The position numbers and the translations under genes are program-made. A model generated the notes under the pieces. The model made no database searches, was not told the DNA's origin, and was given only the letters and a program-made list of their open reading frames with translations. From the NCBI GenBank assembly GCA_963820035.1, contig CAWFYK010000001.1, positions 372,001 through 436,000 on the forward strand: a DNA stretch of 64,000 nucleotides, written 5' to 3'. This DNA is from JAWWPG01 sp963820035 (lineage in GTDB: Bacteria > Actinomycetota > Actinomycetes > Propionibacteriales > Nocardioidaceae). Positions 1 to 9,754 of the stretch are shown here, piece after piece (position 1 is the first letter of the stretch; the number at the start of each line of letters is the position of its first letter).

Positions 1-1
1 C

Positions 2-1046
2 TGCGGGCTGATCACGCCCTGGAACTACCCGCTGCTGCAGACCTCCTGGAAGGTGGCGCCGGCCCTCGCCGCGGGCAACACCTTCGTGCTCAAGCCGAGT
101 GAGCTCACACCTTCGACCGCCATCCTGCTGATGCGTTACCTCGAGGAGGCCGGCTTCCCCGGGCGTGGGCAACCTGGTCCTCGGTGCCGGCGCCACCGTC
201 GGTGCCCCGCTCGCGGAGGATCCCGCGGTCGACCTGGTCTCCTTCACCGGTGGCGTGCAGACCGGTCGCCATCTGATGGCGGCGGCCTCGACGACGGTCA
301 AGAAAGTGGCGCTCGAGCTGGGTGGCAAGAACCCCAACGTGGTCTTCGCCGACTGCAACTACGACGTCGCTCTCGACTTCGCCCTCACCGCGGTCTTCCT
401 GCACTCCGGACAGGTGTGCTCGGCCGGCGCCCGGCTGGTGGTGGAGGACTCGATCAAGGATCGTTTCGTGGACGACCTGGTCGCCAAGGCCCGGCAGATC
501 AGGCTGGGTGGCCCGTTCGACGACAAGGCGGAGACCGGGTCGCTCATCTCGGCCGCTCACCGGGACAAGGTGGAGGCCTATGTCGCGGCGGGTCTGGCCG
601 AGGGTGCCGTCCTGCGCTGCGGCGGGGCTCGACCCGACGATCCCGAGCTGGCGAAGGGCTTCTACTACCTCCCCACCGTCCTCGACGGATGTACGGCGGG
701 GATGTCGGTCGTCGCGGAGGAGTCTTTCGGCCCAGTGCTCACGGTGGAGTCCTTCTCCGGGGAGGACGAGGCGGTCGCGATCGCCAACGACAGCATCTAC
801 GGGCTGGCCGGCGCCGTCTGGACCGAGAACGCCGGCCGGGCAGAACGCGTCGCGGCTCGGTTGCGCATGGGCACCGTGTGGATCAACGACTACCACCCTT
901 ATGTGCCGCAGGCCGAATGGGGCGGCTACAAGCAGTCCGGGTTCGGCCGCGAGCTCGGCGCGCACGGCATCGCCGAATACCGCGAGACCAAGCACATCTG
1001 GCACAACGTGCGCCCCGAGGCGCAACGCTGGTTCGGCGGCGCCTGA
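2..1046 (+). CDS. betB: Betaine aldehyde dehydrogenase, 5' end outside window, apparent frameshift
   Basis: NAD(P)-dependent aldehyde dehydrogenase that would oxidise betaine aldehyde to glycine betaine. The window opens inside the gene: frame 2 reads the family motif ITPWNYPLLQ, then WKVAPALAAGN and VLKPSE. Reading moves to frame 3 near base 160. Family proteins have one residue between Pro and Gly at this spot (GFPxGVGN), so a 2-base loss is the simplest reading; a single extra G is possible. The rest is intact, including the glutamate motif LELGGKN and the cysteine loop SGQVCSAG. Its stop overlaps the choline dehydrogenase start as TGATG. The substrate is inferred from that neighbour and the betaine transporter. 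The break may be a real mutation or a sequence error. Confidence 0.88.
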
Positions 1047-2758
1047 TGGCGCAGCCGAGCGAGACCTGGGACTTCGTCATCGTGGGGGGAGGCTCGGCCG
1101 GCTGCGCACTCGCCAACCGGCTCAGCGCCGACCCCGCCACGTCAGTGCTCGTCCTCGAGGCTGGTCGCTCTGACTACAGGTTCGACCCGTTCATCCATAT
1201 GCCGGCTGCGTTGCCGATCCCCATCGGAAACCGGTTCTATGACTGGAAGTACGAGTCCGAGCCCGAGCCGCAGATGAACGGCCGCAAGGTCTTTCACGCC
1301 AGGGGGAAGGTCCTGGGCGGTTCGAGCAGCATCAACGGAATGATCTTCCAGCGCGGCAACCCACTCGACTTCGAGCGGTGGGCCGCCGATCCCGGCATGG
1401 AGAGCTGGGACTACCTGCACTGCCTGCCCTACTTCAAGAAGATGGAGACCTGCCTGGCGGGCGCGGACGCCTGGCGCGGCGGCGACGGACCTCTGGTCTT
1501 GGAGCGCGGGCCGGCGGAGAACCCGCTGTTCGCGGCGTTCTTCGAGGCGGCCGAGCAGGCGGGCTACCCGCCCACCACCGATGTCAACGGCTACCGCCAA
1601 GAGGGATTCGCGCGCTTCGACCGCAACGTCCATCGGGGTCGGCGGCTGTCAGCCGCTCGTGCCTACCTGCATCCCGTGATGGCCCGCAAGAACCTGAAAG
1701 TCGAGACGCACGCGCTCGTCACGGGAGTCGTGTTCGAGGGCAGACGTGCCGTCGGAGTCAACTACCTGCGTGGTGGACGGCTGTCGCGACGGGTGACCGC
1801 CGGCGAGGTGATCCTCTGCGGGGGAGCGATCAACACCCCGCAGCTGCTTCAGCTGTCGGGAGTGGGCCCCTCCGACCTGTTGGAGGAGGTCGGGATCCGT
1901 CCCGTCCATCACCTTCCCGGGGTCGGCCAGAACCTGCAGGACCACCTCGAGGTCTACATCCAGTACGCGTCCAAGCAGCCCGTCTCCATCGCGCCCGGCC
2001 TCCGTTACCGCAACCGACCGAAGATCGGCTTCGACTGGCTGTTCTTCCGCAAGGGACTCGGGGCGACGAACCACTTCGAGGGGGGCGGCTTCTGCCGCAG
2101 CAACGACCAGGTCGACTACCCCAACCTGATGTTCCACTTCCTTCCGGTGGCCATCCGGTACGACGGGTCGTCGCCGACCAAAGGACACGGCTACCAGGTG
2201 CATGTCGGCCCGATGTACTCCGACGTGCGTGGCGACGTCCGGATCACGTCGCGCGATCCGAAGAAGCATCCGGCGCTGCGCTTCAACTACCTCTCGACGC
2301 CCAATGACCGACAGGAGTGGATCGAGGCGATCCACGTCGCGCGCGACATCCTCAACCAGCCGGCCTTCGCGCCGTACAACGACGGGGAGCTCTCACCCGG
2401 ACCGTCAGTGAGCACGGACGAGGAGATCCTCGCCTGGGTCGCCGAGGACGCCGAGACCGCCCTCCACCCGTCGTGCACGGCCCGGATGGGTGTCGACGAG
2501 CTCGCCGTGACCGACCCGACGTCCCTGCGGGTGCACGGCGTCGACGGACTTCGTGCCGTGGATGCGTCGGTAATGCCCTATGTCACCAACGGAAACATCT
2601 ACGCTCCCATCATGATGGTCGCCGAGAAGGCCGCAGACCTGATCTTGGGCAACACACCGCTCCCCGCCGCCGACGTGCCTTTCTATCGTCATCGCGACGA
2701 CTCGCCACTCGACCCGCCCGCCACCGCAGCCGCCAGAGAAAGCGAAGGCTCACCATGA
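1046..2758 (+). CDS. betA: Choline dehydrogenase, GMC oxidoreductase family
   Basis: FAD enzyme (570 aa) that oxidises choline to betaine aldehyde. The N-terminal dinucleotide motif VIVGGGSAGCALANRLS, GMC signature 1 (GKVLGGSSSINGMIF), GMC signature 2 (GAINTPQLLQLSGVGP) and the catalytic C-terminal block LHPSCTARMG followed by YVTNGNIYAPIMMVAEKAAD are all visible. Length is normal for BetA. ATG at 1046 overlaps the preceding stop, and the gene's own stop overlaps the next start (ATGA), indicating translational coupling in one operon with betB and the betaine transporter. Other GMC alcohol dehydrogenases share these motifs; the aldehyde dehydrogenase and betaine transporter in the same operon make choline the likely substrate. 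Confidence 0.9.
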   Translation: MAQPSETWDFVIVGGGSAGCALANRLSADPATSVLVLEAGRSDYRFDPFIHMPAALPIPIGNRFYDWKYESEPEPQMNGRKVFHARGKVLGGSSSINGMIFQRGNPLDFERWAADPGMESWDYLHCLPYFKKMETCLAGADAWRGGDGPLVLERGPAENPLFAAFFEAAEQAGYPPTTDVNGYRQEGFARFDRNVHRGRRLSAARAYLHPVMARKNLKVETHALVTGVVFEGRRAVGVNYLRGGRLSRRVTAGEVILCGGAINTPQLLQLSGVGPSDLLEEVGIRPVHHLPGVGQNLQDHLEVYIQYASKQPVSIAPGLRYRNRPKIGFDWLFFRKGLGATNHFEGGGFCRSNDQVDYPNLMFHFLPVAIRYDGSSPTKGHGYQVHVGPMYSDVRGDVRITSRDPKKHPALRFNYLSTPNDRQEWIEAIHVARDILNQPAFAPYNDGELSPGPSVSTDEEILAWVAEDAETALHPSCTARMGVDELAVTDPTSLRVHGVDGLRAVDASVMPYVTNGNIYAPIMMVAEKAADLILGNTPLPAADVPFYRHRDDSPLDPPATAAARESEGSP

Positions 2759-3834
2759 CCACAACGGAAACTGTCGACCGCGGTGCCCCGGCGACGAACG
2801 GGTCGTCCGCGACCCTGTCGGTCAAGAACCTCTGGAAGGTCTTCGGGCCGAGTGCCGGCAAGATCATCGGGTCGCCCGATGCCGACCTGCCCCGGCCGGA
2901 GCTGTTGGAGAAGACCGGGTGCGTGGCAGCGGTCAAGGACGTGTCGTTCGACGTGGCCCCGGGTGAGGTCTTCGTCGTGATGGGTCTGTCCGGCTCCGGT
3001 AAGTCGACGCTCGTGCGCTGCCTCACCCGGCTGATCGAGCCGACTGCCGGTCATGTGGAGCTCGAGGGCAAGGATGTCGCCGGACTCTCGCGCCGCAAGC
3101 TTCGCGACGTACGCCGCAAGGACGTGGCGATGGTGTTCCAGCACTTCGGGCTGCTGCCCCACCGCAAGGTCATCGACAACGTCGCCTACGGACTCGAGAT
3201 CCGCGGTGACTCCAAGGAGGAGCGCTACAAGCGGTCGCAGGAGGTCATCAACCTCGTCGGGCTGGAGGGCTATGAGAACCACTTCCCGGACCAGCTGTCC
3301 GGAGGCATGCAGCAGCGAGTGGGGCTGGCCCGGGCGCTCGCCGTCGGGCCGAAGGTGCTGTTGTTCGACGAGCCCTTCTCGGCGCTGGACCCGCTTATCC
3401 GCCGCGACATGCAGAACGAGGTCGTGCGGCTGCAGCACGACCTCGAGACGACCATGGTGTTCATCACCCACGACCTGAGCGAGGCGCTCAAGCTCGGCGA
3501 CCGGATCCTCATCATGAAGGACGGCGAGACTGTCCAGATCGGCACACCGGAGCAGGTGGTCGGGGCACCGGCCGATGACTACGTCCGCGACTTCGTGAGC
3601 GACGTACCGCGATCCCACGTGCTGTCGCTGCGATGGGTCATGCGACCGGTCCGCGACTCCGACTCTCTCGAAGGTCCGGAGATGGACCCCAAGACTGTCG
3701 TCCGTGAGGCCGCCCAGGCGGCGCTGGCCTCCAACCACCCGGTCCGGGTCGTCGACAACGGCAAGCTGCTCGGAATCGTGGACGACGACGCGATCCTCCG
3801 CGTGGTCGTCGCCGAGGAGGGTGCCCCCGCATGA
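2755..3834 (+). CDS. Glycine betaine/proline ABC transporter ATP-binding protein
   Basis: ATPase (359 aa) of the ProV/OpuAA type, powering osmoprotectant import. Walker A is GLSGSGKST, the signature LSGGMQQRVGLARALA, Walker B VLLFDEPFSALDP, and the switch histidine sits in FITHDLSEAL. The family's N-terminal extension before the first strand is present (KIIGSPDADLPRPE), and a C-terminal tail of about 90 residues contains a CBS-like stretch (NGKLLGIVDDDAILRVV), as in ionic-strength-sensing family members. The gene overlaps its neighbours on both sides by ATGA. Slightly short compared with the roughly 400 aa of E. coli ProV. Confidence 0.9.
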   Translation: MTTTETVDRGAPATNGSSATLSVKNLWKVFGPSAGKIIGSPDADLPRPELLEKTGCVAAVKDVSFDVAPGEVFVVMGLSGSGKSTLVRCLTRLIEPTAGHVELEGKDVAGLSRRKLRDVRRKDVAMVFQHFGLLPHRKVIDNVAYGLEIRGDSKEERYKRSQEVINLVGLEGYENHFPDQLSGGMQQRVGLARALAVGPKVLLFDEPFSALDPLIRRDMQNEVVRLQHDLETTMVFITHDLSEALKLGDRILIMKDGETVQIGTPEQVVGAPADDYVRDFVSDVPRSHVLSLRWVMRPVRDSDSLEGPEMDPKTVVREAAQAALASNHPVRVVDNGKLLGIVDDDAILRVVVAEEGAPA

Positions 3835-5834
3835 GTGCCGTCATCTCTCGTACGGCGGCCGCCCGCCCGGCGAACGGAGTCGTCGCCGCTGTCAAGAAGC
3901 GCCCGACCCTCTGGGCCGTCGTCGCCATCATCACCGTCTGGGTCATCGTCTGGGCCTTCACCAAGGGTCACCAGACCCAGGTGCTCGCCGGGGCGACGCT
4001 CACGCACGTGCAGACCTGGCTCGGTGACCGGGCGAACGACCTCGTCACCGCGAGCACGAGCAACCCGTTCATCCAGGTGACGCACGGGATCTCGAGCGCG
4101 TTCGACACGGTGTTCCTCCACCTTCAGCTGCTGATCAGCGAGCCGGCCTATCCGCGCACCGTCCCCGAGATCGGCTGGCTCGGCGTGATCGCCATCGTGG
4201 CCTGGGTGGTCTATGCGACGGCTGGACTGGCGATGACCGCACTCGCGGTCGTCAGCTTCGCCGCTTTCGGCATCCTCGGCTTCTGGGCTGCGAGCATGGA
4301 CACGCTCATCATCACCGGGATGGCCGTGGTGATGTCGGTGATCATCGGCATCCCGACGGCCATCCTGGTGGCGCGCAGCGGCGTCGCCCGCTCGATCATC
4401 ACGCCGGTCCTCGACGTGATGCAGACGCTCCCGACGTTCACCTACCTGCTTCCGATGATGCTGCTGTTCGGCATCGGCGCCCCCGCGGCCATCATGTGCA
4501 CCTTTGTCTACGCGCTTCCACCGGTCATCCGCATCGCGAGCCTGGGGATCCGTGAGGTCTCGCCCACCACCATCGAGGCAACGACGTCGCTCGGACAGAC
4601 CTCCTGGCAGCGGCTGACGAAGGTCGAGCTCCGGATGGCGAAGCGCACCATCATCGTCGGCATCAACCAGACGACGATGGCGGCTCTCTCGATGGTCACG
4701 ATCGCCGCCTTCATCAACGGTCCGGGACTGGGACTTCCCGTGGTCCAGGCGCTGACGGCGCTCAACGTCGGCGACGCCTTCGTCCCCGGCGTCTGCATCG
4801 TCATCATGGCGATCATGCTCGACCGCATCGCGACAGCTGCGAGCGTCTCCGGAGAGAAGCGGGCGCGGGCGTCAGACCCGGCGGCGGACAGCCGTCGTAC
4901 GGTCATCCTGCTGGGCGGTGCCTTCGTCGTCGGGGTCGCTCTCTATCTCTCCCGCAACTACATGTGGGCCGCGCAGTTCCCCTCCTCCGGCAACGTCGGG
5001 CAGCATCTCGCCGACCGGGTCAACAGCGTCTCGGACTGGATCCAGTCGAACTGGGGCCCGACAACAGCGAGCATCTCGGACCACTTCAGCAACTCGATCC
5101 TCAACCCGCTGCAGAACCTCATCGCCAACTCGCCCTGGTGGCTCACCGGCTTCGCGATCGCCCTGCTCGGTCTGGCCCTTGGCGGCATCCGTGCCCTGAT
5201 CGCGATCGTGATCTGCCTCTGGACCGTGTTCTACCTGGGGCTCTGGAACGAGTCGATGATCACCGTCACCTCCGTCTTGGTGGCGACCGTCTTCGTGATG
5301 ATCTGGGCCGTCATCTTCGGCGTCTGGATGGGACGCAGCAAGGCCGCCGACCAAGGGATCCGACCGATTCTCGACGCCGCGCAGACGATGCCGCCGTTCG
5401 TCTATCTGATCCCGGTGCTGGCGCTCTTCGGAGCCACCAGGTTCACCGCCATCGTCGCCGGTGTGCTGTACGCCGCGCCGGTGGCCATCAAGATCGTGGC
5501 CGACGGGATCCGGGGCGTGTCGAAGACGACGATGGAGGCGGCCGAGTCGGCCGGATCCAGCCCGTTCCAGATCATCTACAAGGTGCAGATCCCGATGTCT
5601 CGCTCGTCCCTCGCGCTCGCCACCAACCAGGGCCTGCTCTACGTGCTCTCGATGGTGGTCATCGGCGGCCTGGTCGGTGCCGGTGCTCTGGGCTACGACG
5701 TGGTCTCGGGTTTCTCCCAGTTCAGCCTCCGAGGTAAAGGTTTGGCAGCAGGCTTCTGCATCGTTCTGCTGGGTGTCATGCTGGATCGCATCACCCGATA
5801 TGCAGCGCACCTGCGAGAGACCAAGGGAGCCTGA
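3831..5834 (+). CDS. Glycine betaine ABC transporter permease, two fused permease domains
   Basis: Membrane subunit (667 aa) of the betaine importer. It contains two copies of the BPD_transp_1 permease domain, roughly residues 140-340 and 430-660, each with an EAA-type loop for the ATPase: LGIREVSPTTIEATTSLG and DGIRGVSKTTMEAAESAGS. Both halves also carry QTLPTFTYLLPMMLLFG or QTMPPFVYLIPVLALFG. A typical ProW/OpuAB has one such domain and works as a dimer, so this is a tandem fusion. Starts at ATGA overlapping the ATPase gene; the binding protein starts 2 bases after its stop. Confidence 0.88.
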   Translation: MSAVISRTAAARPANGVVAAVKKRPTLWAVVAIITVWVIVWAFTKGHQTQVLAGATLTHVQTWLGDRANDLVTASTSNPFIQVTHGISSAFDTVFLHLQLLISEPAYPRTVPEIGWLGVIAIVAWVVYATAGLAMTALAVVSFAAFGILGFWAASMDTLIITGMAVVMSVIIGIPTAILVARSGVARSIITPVLDVMQTLPTFTYLLPMMLLFGIGAPAAIMCTFVYALPPVIRIASLGIREVSPTTIEATTSLGQTSWQRLTKVELRMAKRTIIVGINQTTMAALSMVTIAAFINGPGLGLPVVQALTALNVGDAFVPGVCIVIMAIMLDRIATAASVSGEKRARASDPAADSRRTVILLGGAFVVGVALYLSRNYMWAAQFPSSGNVGQHLADRVNSVSDWIQSNWGPTTASISDHFSNSILNPLQNLIANSPWWLTGFAIALLGLALGGIRALIAIVICLWTVFYLGLWNESMITVTSVLVATVFVMIWAVIFGVWMGRSKAADQGIRPILDAAQTMPPFVYLIPVLALFGATRFTAIVAGVLYAAPVAIKIVADGIRGVSKTTMEAAESAGSSPFQIIYKVQIPMSRSSLALATNQGLLYVLSMVVIGGLVGAGALGYDVVSGFSQFSLRGKGLAAGFCIVLLGVMLDRITRYAAHLRETKGA

Positions 5835-5836
5835 CG

Positions 5837-6796
5837 ATGATCTCCGCCAAGCTGCTCGCAGTGCCCGCCATCGTCCTGGCGGTCGCCGCCGGTGCGTTGC
5901 TCCCCGGCATCAACAGCAACATCCACGACATCCAGACGGCGGGCAAGGGGTCGTGTGGGACCTTCAACATCGCCGTCAACGGCTGGGTCGGCTATGAAGC
6001 CGATGCTTACGTCGTGGGTGACGTCGCGCAGCAGAAGCTCGGCTGCATCGTCAACTACATCCGGGTCGACGAGCAGATCTCCTGGCAGGGGTTCGCGAGC
6101 GGCCAGGTCGACACCGTGCTGGAGAACTGGGGTCACGACGACCTGATCAGCCTCTACGTCAAGCAGCTGCATGTCGCGCAGCTGGCGGGTCAGACCGGCA
6201 ACCTCGGCGTGATCGGCTGGTTCGTGCCGCCGTGGATGGCGAAGAAGTATCCGGACATCCTCAACTGGAAGAACCTGAACAAGTACGCCAACCTCTTCAA
6301 GACGTCGGAGTCGGGTGGCAAGGGTCAGCTGCTCGACGGTGACCCGGCGTTCGTCACGAACGACGAGGCGCTCGTCACCAACCTGAAGCTCAACTACAAG
6401 GTGGTCTACGCCGGCAGTGAGGCGGCCCTGATCCAGGCTTTCCGCACGGCGGAGGCGCAGAAGAAGCCGCTGATCGGCTACTTCTACTCACCGCAGTGGT
6501 TCCTGTCGGAGGTGCCGCTCAAGCAGGTCAAGCTGCCGCCGTACACACCGGGCTGCGACGCGGTGCCGTCGAAGGTCGACTGCGGCTACCCGCTCTACCA
6601 CCTCGACAAGATCATCAGCGACTCGTTCGCGAACTCCGGAAGCTCGGCGGTGGGTCTGGTGAAGAAGTTCCACTGGACCAACGACGACCAGAACGAGGTC
6701 GCTCGGGCGATCACCGAGGACGGGCTCGACCCGGCGGTCGCGGCGCAGAACTGGATCGACGCTCACCCCCAGCAGGTCGACGCCTGGCTCAAGTAG
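5837..6796 (+). CDS. Glycine betaine ABC transporter substrate-binding protein
   Basis: Extracytoplasmic OpuAC/ProX-type binding protein, 319 aa. An N-terminal hydrophobic segment (about residues 4-24) acts as signal or anchor; I see no lipobox cysteine. Aromatic residues typical of a betaine-binding cage occur in NGWVGYE, LENWGHDD and GWFVPPWMAKKYP. Family features such as the YFYSPQWFL block and the final ITEDGLDP and AAQNWIDAHPQ are present. Last gene of the operon; its stop overlaps the end of the convergent MMPL gene by 8 bases, leaving no room for an independent terminator. Confidence 0.88.
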   Translation: MISAKLLAVPAIVLAVAAGALLPGINSNIHDIQTAGKGSCGTFNIAVNGWVGYEADAYVVGDVAQQKLGCIVNYIRVDEQISWQGFASGQVDTVLENWGHDDLISLYVKQLHVAQLAGQTGNLGVIGWFVPPWMAKKYPDILNWKNLNKYANLFKTSESGGKGQLLDGDPAFVTNDEALVTNLKLNYKVVYAGSEAALIQAFRTAEAQKKPLIGYFYSPQWFLSEVPLKQVKLPPYTPGCDAVPSKVDCGYPLYHLDKIISDSFANSGSSAVGLVKKFHWTNDDQNEVARAITEDGLDPAVAAQNWIDAHPQQVDAWLK

Positions 6797-8918
6797 TCGA
6801 TCCGGCTGCGACCTCCGACGCCGAAGAGCCACCGGGCTCCCCGGCGTGCGAAGCCGGTCCCGAGATGGTCCCCGGCAGCCAGAAACGGTCGCCGAGCACG
6901 TGGACAAGTGCCGGCACCAGCACGGTCCGGACGAGCAGCGTGTCGAGCAGGACTCCGAGCCCGACGATGATGCCGACCTCGGTCAGCACCGTGACGGGGA
7001 GCACCCCGAGGACGGTGAACACCGCAGCCAGCAGGATGCCGGCGCTCGTGATCACGCCGCCGGTGACGGCCAGCGCGACGATGATTCCCTCTCGGGTGCC
7101 GTGCGTCCTGGCCTCCTGCTGCGTGCGGGTGATGAGGAAGATGTTGTAGTCCACGCCAAGGGCCACCAGGAACAGGAACGAGAGCAGTGGCACCTGGTCG
7201 CCGAGACCCGGGTAGTCGAACACGTAGGTGAAGGCCAGGCTCGCTGCGCCGAGTGCCGCGAAGAAGCTGAGCACGACCGTCGCGATGAGCACGATGGGCG
7301 CAACCAGTGCCCGGAGCAGCACCACCAGCACCAGGAAGACGACCGCGAGGATCATCGGGGCGATGACCTTGAGGTCGCGTACGGCGGCACTGCGGGTGTC
7401 CAGGTTGGTCGCGATGGTGCCTCCGACCAGGGCGTGCGCGTCCGGAACCTGGCCGACCGCCGTACGCAGGGCCCGAACAGCGTCGAAGCTGGCACCACTG
7501 TCGGGGGTAGCGTCGAGCGTCACGTTGACCTGGGCCAGCGTGTTCGTCGACTCGCCCCGGCTGACCGTCGCGACGCCCGGCACAGACTTGGCTGCCTGGA
7601 TCACCTCGTCGACCGCGGCCGGCTTCGTGACGACGGCGACCGGGTCGGCAGCTCCGGCCGGGAAGGCCCGGGACAGCGTGCGAAGGCCGTCGACCGACTC
7701 CGCGCTGGTGCGGAACGTGTCGACCTGGCTGAGACCGAGGGTGGTGCTGGTCACCCCCGCCGCCAGCAGACCGAGCAGGAAGACCGAGCTGACGATCACC
7801 GTCCAAGGTCGCCGAGCGGTCGCCCGGCCGACTCGCCGCCACACTCGGCCCTCCTCGGCGTTGGCCCGTCGGCCGGCCTCGTCCGCGCGAGGCACCAGGG
7901 GCCAGAACACCCCGCGCGGGCACAGCACCAGGGCGGCTGGCAGGACGAGGAGCCCGAAGAGGAGCGCCGTCCCGATGCCGATGGCGCCTGCGACGCCGAT
8001 GGCCTTGTCGCCCCCGAGGGAGGCGAACAGGAGAGTGAGGAGGGCGAGCATGACGGTGGCCCCTGATGCGCTGATGGCCGGTGCGGCGGCGCGCATGGCC
8101 CTGCGCATGGCGTCGCGGCGATCCGGGATCTCACGCAGCTCCTCGCGGTAGCGTGCGATGAGCAACAACGCGTAGTCCGTGCCAGCACCGAAGACCAGCA
8201 CCTCGACGATCCCGGTCACACTCTCGTCGATGGCAAGTCCGCTGTGCCGGGAGAGCACGGCGATCAGCGCGGTGGCGACCTGGGCGGCGAGACCGGTGAC
8301 GGCGAGCGGCACCAGCCAGAGGATGGGACTTCGGTAGGTGACGAGGAGAAGAAGGGCGACCACGCCTGCGGTGACCAACAGGAGCCGCACGTTCGCGCCG
8401 TTGAACGCGGCGGAGAGGTCTGCTGTGAAACCGGCCCCTCCGCTGACCTGCGCCAGCATCCCGGCAGGCAGACCGGTCCGGACGACGTCGCGGATGCTGC
8501 TCACCGAGTCGCTGGTCTGGCCGCTGGGCACGTTTGCCGGGAGCGGCACCACGACGAGGGCGACGGAATGGTCGGGAGAGACCTGCGGAGGCGAGACCCT
8601 GCCGCCTTGGGCGAGCCGGGCCAGCGCCGGCTGCTGGCGGTCGACGGCTTTCAGGTCGCTGCCCGAGAGCGTCCCGCCGGTGCGGCTGTAGACGACGAGG
8701 GCCGGGCTGACGTCGGCAGAGGGAAGCTGCTGCTGCAGCTTCGCGACCTGGGTCGACTGGGCCGAGGAGGGCAGTCCCGCCGTCGGGTCGTTGCTGATGC
8801 GAATCGCGCCGCCGAGCCCGATCACCGCTCCGGAGGCGAGCACCGCGACGACCAGGACGGCCCAGGCCGACCAGCGACCGGTGACCATTGCGACCAGCCC
8901 TCGGGTGACCCGTTCCAC
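6789..8918 (-). CDS. MMPL-family transporter (RND-like exporter)
   Basis: Membrane protein of 709 aa with two homologous halves, each a transmembrane helix, a large outer domain and five more helices. The proton-relay Asp-Tyr pairs characteristic of MMPL proteins are visible in VFGAGTDYALLLIARY and LVALGVDYNIFLITR. Proteins of this family export lipids, siderophores or drugs; the substrate here cannot be read from sequence. The start chosen is GTG at 8918. It is divergent from a MarR-family gene with a small palindrome between them, so control by that regulator is likely. Confidence 0.88.
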   Translation of the reverse strand: MERVTRGLVAMVTGRWSAWAVLVVAVLASGAVIGLGGAIRISNDPTAGLPSSAQSTQVAKLQQQLPSADVSPALVVYSRTGGTLSGSDLKAVDRQQPALARLAQGGRVSPPQVSPDHSVALVVVPLPANVPSGQTSDSVSSIRDVVRTGLPAGMLAQVSGGAGFTADLSAAFNGANVRLLLVTAGVVALLLLVTYRSPILWLVPLAVTGLAAQVATALIAVLSRHSGLAIDESVTGIVEVLVFGAGTDYALLLIARYREELREIPDRRDAMRRAMRAAAPAISASGATVMLALLTLLFASLGGDKAIGVAGAIGIGTALLFGLLVLPAALVLCPRGVFWPLVPRADEAGRRANAEEGRVWRRVGRATARRPWTVIVSSVFLLGLLAAGVTSTTLGLSQVDTFRTSAESVDGLRTLSRAFPAGAADPVAVVTKPAAVDEVIQAAKSVPGVATVSRGESTNTLAQVNVTLDATPDSGASFDAVRALRTAVGQVPDAHALVGGTIATNLDTRSAAVRDLKVIAPMILAVVFLVLVVLLRALVAPIVLIATVVLSFFAALGAASLAFTYVFDYPGLGDQVPLLSFLFLVALGVDYNIFLITRTQQEARTHGTREGIIVALAVTGGVITSAGILLAAVFTVLGVLPVTVLTEVGIIVGLGVLLDTLLVRTVLVPALVHVLGDRFWLPGTISGPASHAGEPGGSSASEVAAGSTT

Positions 8919-8943
8919 GGCCCGACCTCGATCTCTCAGTGAG

Positions 8944-8954
8944 TGAACTATTCA
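8944..8954. promoter_or_regulatory. Candidate MarR operator, TGAA-CTA-TTCA
   Basis: A perfect dyad with 4-bp arms around CTA, embedded in a larger direct repeat: TCAGTGAG occurs at 8936-8943 and again at 8952-8959. It lies 26-36 bases upstream of the MMPL start and about 40 bases upstream of the preferred MarR ATG, where a shared repressor site would be expected. Its position inside the longest possible MarR reading frame argues that translation begins downstream of it. Confidence 0.4.
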
Positions 8955-8992
8955 GTGAGAGAGAATATGCTGTGATAGGACGCAACACAAAC

Positions 8993-9529
8993 ATGACGGG
9001 TTCGCACGTGAGGAGTGACGTGGGCACGGACGGGTCCTGGGCCATCATCGACGCCCTCCGTCGCTACGGCACTGACTCGGCTCGGCTGGGGCACGCCTTC
9101 GCGGCGCTGCACGATCTCCAGCCGACGGATCTGCAGGCGCTCGTCGCGATCATGAGCGCCGAGGGTGCCGGGCACCCGCTGACCCCGGGGAGGCTCCGGG
9201 ACCACCTCGGTCTGTCCTCCAGCGGAACCAGCTACGTCATCGACCGCCTCGAGCGACGCCGCCACATCCGGCGCGCTCGGGAGACCCCCACCGACAACCG
9301 CGTGGTGCATCTGCGCTATACCGAGCAGGGAATGGCGACCGGAATGGCCTTCTTCGGCCCTCTCGGTCAGCGCACAGAGGCGGTGATCGACCAGTTCGAC
9401 GAGAACGAGCGTGCGGTCATCGCCCGATTCCTGGAGGCGGCCGCAGCTTCGCTCCATGACCACCTCGCGGACCTGGAGAAGGGCGACGGCGCTTCGACCG
9501 GGTCCGGCCGCAGGCACGGTGCGTCGTAG
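8993..9529 (+). CDS. MarR-family transcriptional regulator
   Basis: Winged-helix regulator of 178 aa from ATG 8993; a GTG at 8939 would add 18 residues but would place the candidate operator inside the gene. Visible are the recognition helix region LRDHLGLSSSGTSYVIDRLERR and the wing TPTDNRVVHLRYTEQG, followed by a dimerisation helix. MarR proteins usually repress themselves and a divergent gene and respond to small phenolic or lipophilic ligands, here probably the MMPL exporter. No ligand can be deduced. Confidence 0.8.
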   Translation: MTGSHVRSDVGTDGSWAIIDALRRYGTDSARLGHAFAALHDLQPTDLQALVAIMSAEGAGHPLTPGRLRDHLGLSSSGTSYVIDRLERRRHIRRARETPTDNRVVHLRYTEQGMATGMAFFGPLGQRTEAVIDQFDENERAVIARFLEAAAASLHDHLADLEKGDGASTGSGRRHGAS

Positions 9530-9643
9530 CAGTCGAGGGCTCGCGTCGTACCGACTGGGTGGTTCCCGCCGGACCGGGAAGGAGCGGGTGGCGTGGGCGG
9601 TCAGAGACCGCATGCCGTGATCCAGGAGAGGGGACGTCGCCGA

Positions 9644-9754
9644 TCAGCCGGGTTTCGTGCATGCCGGCCGGGCTGAGCACGCGCCCGGCACTCGGCCCTC
9701 GACGTCCGCGAGGAACACCTCCGCAATGTGCTCCAGAGTGTCGTCGATTCCCAC
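9644..9754 (-). CDS. Possible small protein (36 aa) with strong ribosome binding site
   Basis: In the otherwise empty stretch 9530-9841 the minus strand has a short frame beginning GTG at 9754. It is preceded by GGAAGG at a 6-base spacing and encodes an acidic start (GIDDTLEHIAEVFLADVEG) followed by a Cys/Pro-rich tail (CSARPACTKPG). Third positions are strongly G/C. I do not recognise a family. It could equally be a chance frame; support is the ribosome binding site and codon use only. Confidence 0.3.
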   Translation of the reverse strand: MGIDDTLEHIAEVFLADVEGRVPGACSARPACTKPG

